Of a DNA stretch of 64,000 nt, positions 59,401-64,000 are shown in pieces. Below the pieces are notes generated by a model. That model worked only from the letters and a program-made list of their open reading frames with translations, did no database searches and was not told the DNA's origin. Source of the DNA: Rhynchopus sp. YZ270_cl-10 (Eukaryota; Euglenozoa; Diplonemea; Diplonemida; Diplonemidae); the NCBI GenBank assembly GCA_964035575.1, contig OZ037840.1, forward strand, positions 558,001 through 622,000. Reading direction: 5' to 3'. Both the position numbers and the translations under genes were made by a program. Within the stretch, counting starts at the first letter, position 1. Every line of letters begins with the position of its first letter.

Positions 59401-61846
59401 TTTTATTTGTGAATGTGCAAACGGTGTGCAGTCGCAGGGTGTGAGGGCAACCTGTGAGATTGACGAGTGTGATGCTGCACATAACAAGTGCCTTGCGGAC
59501 CAGCTGTGTGAGGACCCGAACAAGTCGAAGACGTCCCAACACGACTTTGTGTGCACATGCCCTCTGGACTCATCTATCAGCAAAATAGACGGACCTGCGA
59601 TTTGCACCGCCGATGATTGCGACAGCAACCCTTGTGGAGCAGGACAGACGTGCACAGACCCGAACCCCTCACTCACGTCTCACAACGACTTCTGGTGTGA
59701 GTGTGGAAACGGTGTGAAGGCACAAGGTACTTCAGCAACTTGCGAGATTGACGAGTGTGCACCTGCTGACCCAGCAGACTTCCCCTGTGGCAAGGATCAG
59801 CTGTGTGAGGACCCGAACAAGGCGAAGACTTCCCAACACGACTTTGTGTGCACATGCCCTCTGGACTCATCCATCAGCCAAATGGATGGACCTGCGATCT
59901 GCACTGTGAACGACTGCGACAGCGAGCCTTGCGGTGCAGGACAGACGTGCACAGACCCAACACCAACAGCAGCATCGCACTACGACTTCATCTGCACGTG
60001 CGACTCAAGCGACGTGCAGACGACAGGGACAAGAGCAACCTGTGAGATTGACGAGTGCGACGCTGACCACAACAAGTGCCTTGCGGACCAGCTGTGCGAG
60101 GACCCGAACAAGTCTTACAACTCTCAGCATGACTACGTGTGCAAGTGCAAGTCAGACCCCACCCTGCAGCAGGTGGACGGGCCTGCTGCATGCTCTCTGA
60201 ACGACTGTGACAGCAACCCCTGTGGCCTGGGACAGATGTGCATGGACCCAACACCAACAGCAGCGTCGCACTACGACTTCATCTGCACGTGTGCAAACGG
60301 TGTGACTTCACAAGGTACCTCTGCCACTTGTGAGATTGACGAGTGTGCACCTGCTGACCCAGCAGACTTCCCCTGTGGCAAGGATCAGCTGTGTGAGGAC
60401 CCGAACAAGTCGAAGACTTCCCAACACGACTACGTGTGCACATGCCCTCTGGACTCAATCATCAAGAAGACAAACGGTGCTGCGATCTGCACTCTGAACG
60501 ACTGCGACAGCGAGCCTTGTGGTGCAGGACAGACGTGCACAGACCCGACACCAACAGCAGCATCGCACTACGACTTCATCTGCACGTGTGTGAACGGTGT
60601 GACGTCGCAGGGTGTGAGTGCGACGTGTGAGATTGACGAGTGCGACGATGACCACAACCTGTGCCCTGCAGACCAGATGTGCGAGGACCCGAACAAGGCG
60701 AAGACGTCGCAGCACGACTTTGTGTGCTCGTGCCGATCGAACCCGGACATCAAGCAGACGGACGGGCCTGCGTCATGTGCAGACGAGTGTGCTGCGAACC
60801 CGTGTGGTGCGGACCAGATGTGTGAGGAGGGGCGTCTGGGTGCTGCCTATATGGGAGACTACCTGTGCACGTGCCTGAACGACAAGAACAGGTTTTCGGT
60901 TGGGATGGCGGTGCCTGCCTGCGGTGTGGACGAGTGCACAAGCGGACCATGTGGGCAGGGTGAGATGTGTCTTGACCCCGACTTTGATGTGGAGAAGGAC
61001 TTCCAGTGCCGCTGCAATGGGGGGAAGCAGATTTCGGTTGGTGCGCCAATGTCAGAGTGCGACGAGTGCACGATGGGGCTGTTCCCGTGCCTGGGCCCGT
61101 TTGGGGAGAAGGAGACATGCACAGACCCAGACACGTCGCCGGAGAGCCTTGGGGACTTTGTGTGCGAGTGTCCGAACCACGGTGCACGTGCGACGGGTGG
61201 CCCTGCACAGTGCAGCAAGCAGGGCGAGTGCAGCAGCGACCCGTGTGTGGACCCACACGCAGTGTGTGAGGACCCGGACCCGTCGACAGCAGGCGACTTC
61301 ACGTGCAAGTGCATGGTGGGATCTGTGGGGGAGAGTGTGGGGAAGGCTGTCGACTGCACCATTGACGAGTGTGCGGGGAACCCGTGTGGTCCGCAGCAGG
61401 AGTGTGTCGACACGAACACACACTGGGAGAATGTGGGGGACTTTGTGTGCAAGTGCACAGAGACGCCAAGCAAGATGCCGCTCTTTGGGACTGCTGTCGG
61501 GCGTGGTGCCAAGTGCACAACGTCGCCGCAGCCCACAGCTGAAGGCGATACGATGTCGCCCTTGGGGCGTGCCACTGCGTCCCCGCCAATCACGTACACT
61601 GCTGCACCGTTGCCATCTGCTGACGCTGGTGCGGCCGACTCGTCTTCCGACAGTGACGAGGACGGCTTCCCGTGGGAGATCGTTGTTGCGATTGCTGCTG
61701 GCGTTCTGTGTGCTTGTGGTGCTGCTGCTGCGTACATGCAGAAGCGTAAGGGCACTGGAGATGTGGACATCAACGACTTCATGGAGTTGGACAACCAGAT
61801 GGATCACGTGGACCAACCCCCTAAGAATGAGCTGGTGCACGTGTAG
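53447..61846 (+). CDS. Giant CAP (SCP/PR-1) + EGF-like repeat type I membrane protein, 2799 aa
   Basis: The start is ATG 53447 (ACAACAATGAAAACC) with signal peptide MKTITSVLLCAAHIFVADA. Residues ~61-205 form a CAP domain (VVDQHNLYRAKHGACPV, GENIAMVG, TGHFTAVIWKGTTEIGCA). Then about 50 EGF-like cysteine modules follow. Array 1 (~54420-57350) has ten copies of a 99-residue double module (DECSNDPCETATTGQTCADP; DECAATPAPCGTGQ). After a few unique modules, array 2 (~57840-60770) has about ten copies of another 99-residue double module (DDCDSNPCGAGQTCTDPD; DECAPADPADFPCGKDQLC). Seven or so diverged modules follow, then a Thr/Ser/Asp-rich stalk, one membrane helix (IVVAIAAGVLCACGAAAAYM) and a 35-residue tail (KRKGTGDVDINDFMELDN). 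A likely cell-surface adhesion or capture protein. One uninterrupted exon of 8.4 kb. Confidence 0.9.
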   Translation: MKTITSVLLCAAHIFVADAKCLVASTLAWCPAGDFVPIEAPAEAASHSCAAKTSCRSGLQDWQIKRVVDQHNLYRAKHGACPVTYSKTVEDWALNSDGFDTTCKTEKSTHNSGSPYGENIAMVGTFTTNTATFDPAEGVRNWYCKEEGCYDYNNPGFFSDTGHFTAVIWKGTTEIGCALCHVEGSYVKNYLMCSYNSAGNVRYKFPENALPDGNTPTDCSPETPAPPTEDECAATPCGSDQDCNDPDQTVDSDYTCTCQADNSVVETGKAAVCETDECATGTPCGADQDCNDPDTSPNSVTDFVCTCQSDNSLTNTGAPATCDKDECSNDPCETATTGQTCADPNPSPSSTGDYTCTCANGVSATGGKASCDVDECAATPAPCGTGQSCVDPDTAADKKFDFVCTCDSDASITNTGAAATCSNDECSKDPCETATTGQTCADPNPSPSSTGDYTCTCTNGVSATGGKASCDVDECAATPAPCGTGQTCVDPDTAADKKSDFVCTCDSDASITNTGAAATCSKDECSNDPCETATTGQTCADPNPSPSSTGDYTCTCANGVSATGGKASCDVDECAATPAPCGTGQSCVDPDTAADKKSDFVCTCDSDASITNTGAAATCSKDECSNDPCETATTGQTCADPNPSPSSTGDYTCTCANGVSATGGKASCDVDECAATPAPCGTGQSCVDPDTAADKKFDFVCTCDSDATITSTGAAAICSKDECSNDPCETATTGQTCADPNPSPSSTGDYTCTCANRVSATGGKASCDVDECAATPAPCGTGQTCVDPDTAADKKFDFVCTCDTDASITNTGAAATCSKDECSKDPCETATTGQTCADPNPSPSSTGDYTCTCANGVSATGGKASCDVDECAATPAPCGTGQTCVDPDTAADKKLDFVCTCDSDASITNTGAAATCSKDECSSDPCETATTGQTCADPNPSPSSTGDYTCTCANGVSATGGKASCDVDECAATPAPCGTGQSCVDPDTAADKKFDFVCTCDTDATITSSGAAATCSKDECSNDPCETATTGQTCADPNPSPSSTGDYTCTCANGVSATGGKASCDVDECAATPAPCGTGQSCVDPDTAADKKLDFVCTCDSDASITNTGAAATCSKDECSNDPCETATTGQTCADPNPSPSSTGDYTCTCTNGVSATGGKASCDMDECAATPAPCGTGQSCVDPDTAADKKSDFVCTCDSDASITNTGAAATCSQDECSNDPCETATTGQTCADPNPSPSSTGDYTCTCANGVSATGGKASCDVDECTATPAPCGTGQTCADPDTAADKKFDFVCTCDSDSMTTKTGGAVTTCVLDECAATPSPCGAQMCEDAMKGPSQKDDFVCTCAAPSTEKATGKPAVCNTGSEDECLATPPPCGAGQTCVDPDQTAMSMNDYTCTCVTGTGSATAAPALCVLDECIAGPCGGGQTCTDMDTAVSATDDFTCTCDAPLAGTAMGMAATCTSNDCDSNPCDAGQTCTDPDQSTMSPGDFWCECANGVKAQGTSATCEIDECAPADPADFPCGKDQLCEDPNKAKTSQHDFVCTCPLDSSISQTDGPAICTADDCDSNPCGAGQTCTDPDQSTMSHNDFWCECANGVKAQGTSATCEIDECSPVDPADFPCGKDQLCEDPNKAKTSQHDFVCTCPLDSSISQIDGPAICSADDCDSNPCGAGQTCTDPDTSLTSHNDFWCECANGVKAQGTSATCEIDECAPADPADFPCGKDQLCEDPNKAKTSQHDFVCTCPLDSSISKIDGPAICTADDCDSNPCGAGQTCTDPNPSLTSHNDFICECANGVQSQGVRATCEIDECAPADPADFPCGKDQLCEDPNKAKSSQHDFVCTCPLDSSISQTDGPAICTADDCDSNPCGAGQTCTDPDTSLTSHNDFWCECANGVKAQGTSATCEIDECAPADPADFPCGKDQLCEDPNKAKSSQHDFVCTCPLDSSISQTDGPAICNADDCESDPCGAGQTCTDPDTSLTSHNDFICECANGVQSQGVRATCEIDECDAAHNKCLADQLCEDPNKSKTSQHDFVCTCPLDSSISKIDGPAICTADDCDSNPCGAGQTCTDPNPSLTSHNDFWCECGNGVKAQGTSATCEIDECAPADPADFPCGKDQLCEDPNKAKTSQHDFVCTCPLDSSISQMDGPAICTVNDCDSEPCGAGQTCTDPTPTAASHYDFICTCDSSDVQTTGTRATCEIDECDADHNKCLADQLCEDPNKSYNSQHDYVCKCKSDPTLQQVDGPAACSLNDCDSNPCGLGQMCMDPTPTAASHYDFICTCANGVTSQGTSATCEIDECAPADPADFPCGKDQLCEDPNKSKTSQHDYVCTCPLDSIIKKTNGAAICTLNDCDSEPCGAGQTCTDPTPTAASHYDFICTCVNGVTSQGVSATCEIDECDDDHNLCPADQMCEDPNKAKTSQHDFVCSCRSNPDIKQTDGPASCADECAANPCGADQMCEEGRLGAAYMGDYLCTCLNDKNRFSVGMAVPACGVDECTSGPCGQGEMCLDPDFDVEKDFQCRCNGGKQISVGAPMSECDECTMGLFPCLGPFGEKETCTDPDTSPESLGDFVCECPNHGARATGGPAQCSKQGECSSDPCVDPHAVCEDPDPSTAGDFTCKCMVGSVGESVGKAVDCTIDECAGNPCGPQQECVDTNTHWENVGDFVCKCTETPSKMPLFGTAVGRGAKCTTSPQPTAEGDTMSPLGRATASPPITYTAAPLPSADAGAADSSSDSDEDGFPWEIVVAIAAGVLCACGAAAAYMQKRKGTGDVDINDFMELDNQMDHVDQPPKNELVHV
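54418..57360 (+). repeat. Coding tandem array 1, 297-bp period, ~10 copies
   Basis: Each 297-bp unit encodes two EGF-like modules and is highly similar to its neighbours even at silent sites, pointing to recent expansion or conversion. Because 297 is a multiple of 3, alternative frames remain open for long stretches. Confidence 0.9.
57838..60775 (+). repeat. Coding tandem array 2, ~297-bp period, ~10 copies
   Basis: Units begin with (N/D)DC(D/E)S(N/D/E)PC at about 57838, 58135, 58432, 58729, 59026, 59323, 59614, 59911, 60205 and 60499. The same period as array 1 but different module types. Units with ECDAAHNK-type second modules are shorter by two residues. Confidence 0.85.
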
Positions 61847-62051
61847 ACAGCTGTCATGCCCTGCGGCGTTCTTACCGTTACATGATACATCTCCCACTCT
61901 GCCAGGATTAGTTAACGCAGACGTTGTTCACGTTCCATCTAAAGAAGAAGTAGCTGTGTGTTACCGTGGTTCGTTTGTTCAGTTTGTTCTTCACAAACCA
62001 AACCGCTGGAGATAGACGATGTCTCCAGCCCTATTTATTTTTAGGGGAAAC

Positions 62052-62180
62052 GACAATGTGGACTCTAAAAATGTGGATTACGACAATGTGGATTAATAAT
62101 CCACATTGTCGCATAATCCACATTGTCGTAATCCACATTGTCGCAAAAAATAATCCACATTGTCGCATAATCCGGATTCT
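62052..62180. repeat. Cluster of CGACAATGTGGATTA inverted and direct repeats
   Basis: Two to three copies of GACAATGTGGATTA on the + strand, then four of AATCCACATTGTCG, meeting at a perfect palindrome near 62097. The last copy turns into TTGTCGCATAATCCGGATT, whose reverse complement reappears, with one change, at the right edge of the window (AATCCGGATTATGTGACAA). Confidence 0.8.
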
Positions 62181-62197
62181 TGATTTTTTGCCTTCTT

Positions 62198-62342
62198 GGT
62201 ACCCAGGTACCCAGGTACCCAGGTACCCAGGTACCCAGGTACCCAGGTACCCAGGTACCCAGGTACCCAGGTACCCAGGTACCCAGGTACCCAGGTACCC
62301 AGGTACCCAGGTACCCAGGTACCCAGGTACCCAGGTACCCAG
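62198..62342. repeat. 8-bp minisatellite, unit GGTACCCA, ~18 copies
   Basis: Perfect tandem units, then degenerate CCAGGTCCAGGT. A two-unit echo (GTACCCAGGTACCCAGG) occurs at 62748 and a single one at 63827. Confidence 0.95.
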
Positions 62343-64000
62343 GACCCAGGTACCAGGTCCAGGTCCAGGTACCCAGGAACAGGAAAAAAGTCGTGAAAGA
62401 GCAACCACAGCTCCACATGACAAACACAAAAGTGTCCAGTCACGTGGGGCATTCATGCACTGAGGAGATAATGATCCAACAATTTACAAGAAAGATTACT
62501 TAACCTACTGCTGGAAATTGCCAGGTCGTAGTAACACACAAAGTGTGCCTCCGTTCGGGAAGACCGGATATTCTAGAGACCAGAAAGGCCTCAAGAATAT
62601 CTTCCGGTAGTCAAGGTAGAACCGAGTGAACGGCCCAAGACCCCCGTGGAGAAGTTAAATGTTGTAATGCTATCAGGTAGAAACTGCGAACACTGTCTTA
62701 CCCTCCTCAATGCATGGTGGTTGATGTCTTCCACAACAAATTTCCTGTACCCAGGTACCCAGGTTCCCAGACCCACGCAGTACCACGTCGCAGTACTACG
62801 CAAAATTTACCACCAGACCCTGTCTTCGTGCACCTGAAGTACAACGCCGCAGACAGGCCAAACATGCGTTGGACTCAGAGGAATGCCCGCTGTGCAGGTA
62901 TCATGAGAACCAACTCCCAGCAACAAGGAGCGCCTTTTGGCGGGCGTTGTTGAGGGTGTTTGGGGTGCAAAGTTTTCCACAATTTTGATGCGCGGGTACA
63001 GAAGTGTTATCTTGTTCTTTCATCTCTAAGAAATGTAAATGTCAATCGCGTTTAACTACCACTAGGGCTTGTTCAGTGAACCCACGAGGGGTCGAAGGGG
63101 GTTGGTTATCCCGTATCTATCAAAGGTTGTGTCGACCAGGCTAAACCACTATGTTACGCTGTACGTTGTTAAATCCGAAGAAATAACACTTTAGCAGCCG
63201 CAGGAAGTTTGCTAAAAAGAGTGCCTCACGCTACACAAACCACCACCCGCGATTGACTTAGATGTTATAACAAAGAGAATTCAGAACAAAACAACACCCT
63301 GCCCCATACACACTAAATTGTCATGCTTCAAGAGCATGCCTGGGCCAAAATTACTATGACGAAAAGGCAACAAGACCACCCACAAGGAGTGTGAATTGTG
63401 CACTGGTTTTCTGGGGGAACAAACAATATTTTCTTGCGTCTAGTCCTCCGTAAGTAGAGGACAGACTTTCCGGAAGGTTTCCAAAGTCGAATTTCTTGCA
63501 CTAGCTATGCTCCCTGGGTTAATGGCAATAGCAGTGACTGCGACAGAGTGTTCCCACCCCCCTTTCCACCCATATGTTCGCTCGTTCTGCACTCTCGACG
63601 TTGCACTCATTGCGATACCTGTTTAAAAGTGAATTTGTGAGTGGTGGGGAAATTAAAGAAGGTGACTTCTTAAAAAAATAAGTTGGCGGGGTGTAAAATA
63701 TTGTTCTGGAGACTCTTGGAGGAAATACGAGTCGACGGCCTTATTTTGTTGAATATTCACCAGAAAGTTAAACATATTTACATACCTTGTCTTGCGCCTT
63801 CGCTGCTGTCAAGGTGCCTTCTCTGGGTACCCAGTAGGAGGCTCAAAACTGCTCAATTCTGGCTGGAATTGCAAAATTGGGCACTTTTAGGATGTGACCA
63901 AAAAAATTTTCGAGAGTCTAGTTATTACAGAGGCTCACCTTAGAAGGCAAAAATAGTCAATAATCCGGATTACCGACAATAATCCGGATTATGTGACAAG

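Larger units (their letters stand above)
61847..64000. other. Terminal intergenic region, no gene
   Basis: Apart from the repeats listed below, 62400-63950 shows no supported coding region. A short inverted pair (CCGGATATTCT / AGAATATCTTCCGG) lies at 62564-62609. Confidence 0.5.

Overview
The window is eukaryotic nuclear DNA, most likely from a free-living unicellular protist. The evidence is a cis-spliced intron with a GTATGT donor and a long T-tract/CAG acceptor in a Rab GTPase gene, secreted and type I membrane proteins with CAP and EGF-like domains, multi-pass class III adenylate cyclases, Kozak-like ACACAATG/ACAAGATG starts, low gene density, and intergenic DNA packed with pyrimidine tracts, foldback elements and short structured repeats. 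The lineage cannot be fixed from sequence alone. All genes I accept lie on the + strand, and all but the Rab gene read as single exons.

Layout. 1-1147: 3' part of a MATE transporter. 1148-7154: intergenic modules, two copies of a triplicated block (R) and a 9-bp minisatellite. 7155-8576: ubiquitin-like + 13 LRR protein. 8577-10648: a foldback repeat and the third R block. 10649-12715: membrane adenylate cyclase with one intact and one degenerate catalytic domain. 13061-16746: two nearly identical secreted GH27 alpha-galactosidases. 20534-21329: Rab32-like GTPase with an intron. 21330-34409: accessory region of DNA-transposon remnants (hAT-like, TA-flanked MITEs, foldbacks), a ~250-bp satellite and short structured modules. 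34410-35201: aprataxin-like HIT protein with a degenerate active site. 36005-36430: small hypothetical. 37880-48934: tandem array of five membrane pseudo-cyclases related to the 10649 gene. 50616-52199: hypothetical. 53447-61846: very large CAP + EGF-array type I membrane protein. 61847-64000: inverted and microsatellite repeats with no gene.

The most interesting non-genic signal is a set of five short modules (called M1-M5 here), each about 30-95 nt, recurring many times in different combinations between pyrimidine tracts. M1 and M4 show compensatory base changes that preserve stems, which points to conserved structured RNA or structured mobile sequence. The most interesting genic signal is the pseudo-cyclase array: the cyclase fold is kept, most catalytic residues are replaced, and paralogs look like mosaics of each other. 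Together the genes suggest a phagotrophic or surface-sensing cell: secreted glycosidases, an adhesive EGF/CAP surface protein, membrane cyclase signalling and Rab32-type trafficking. That reading is inference.
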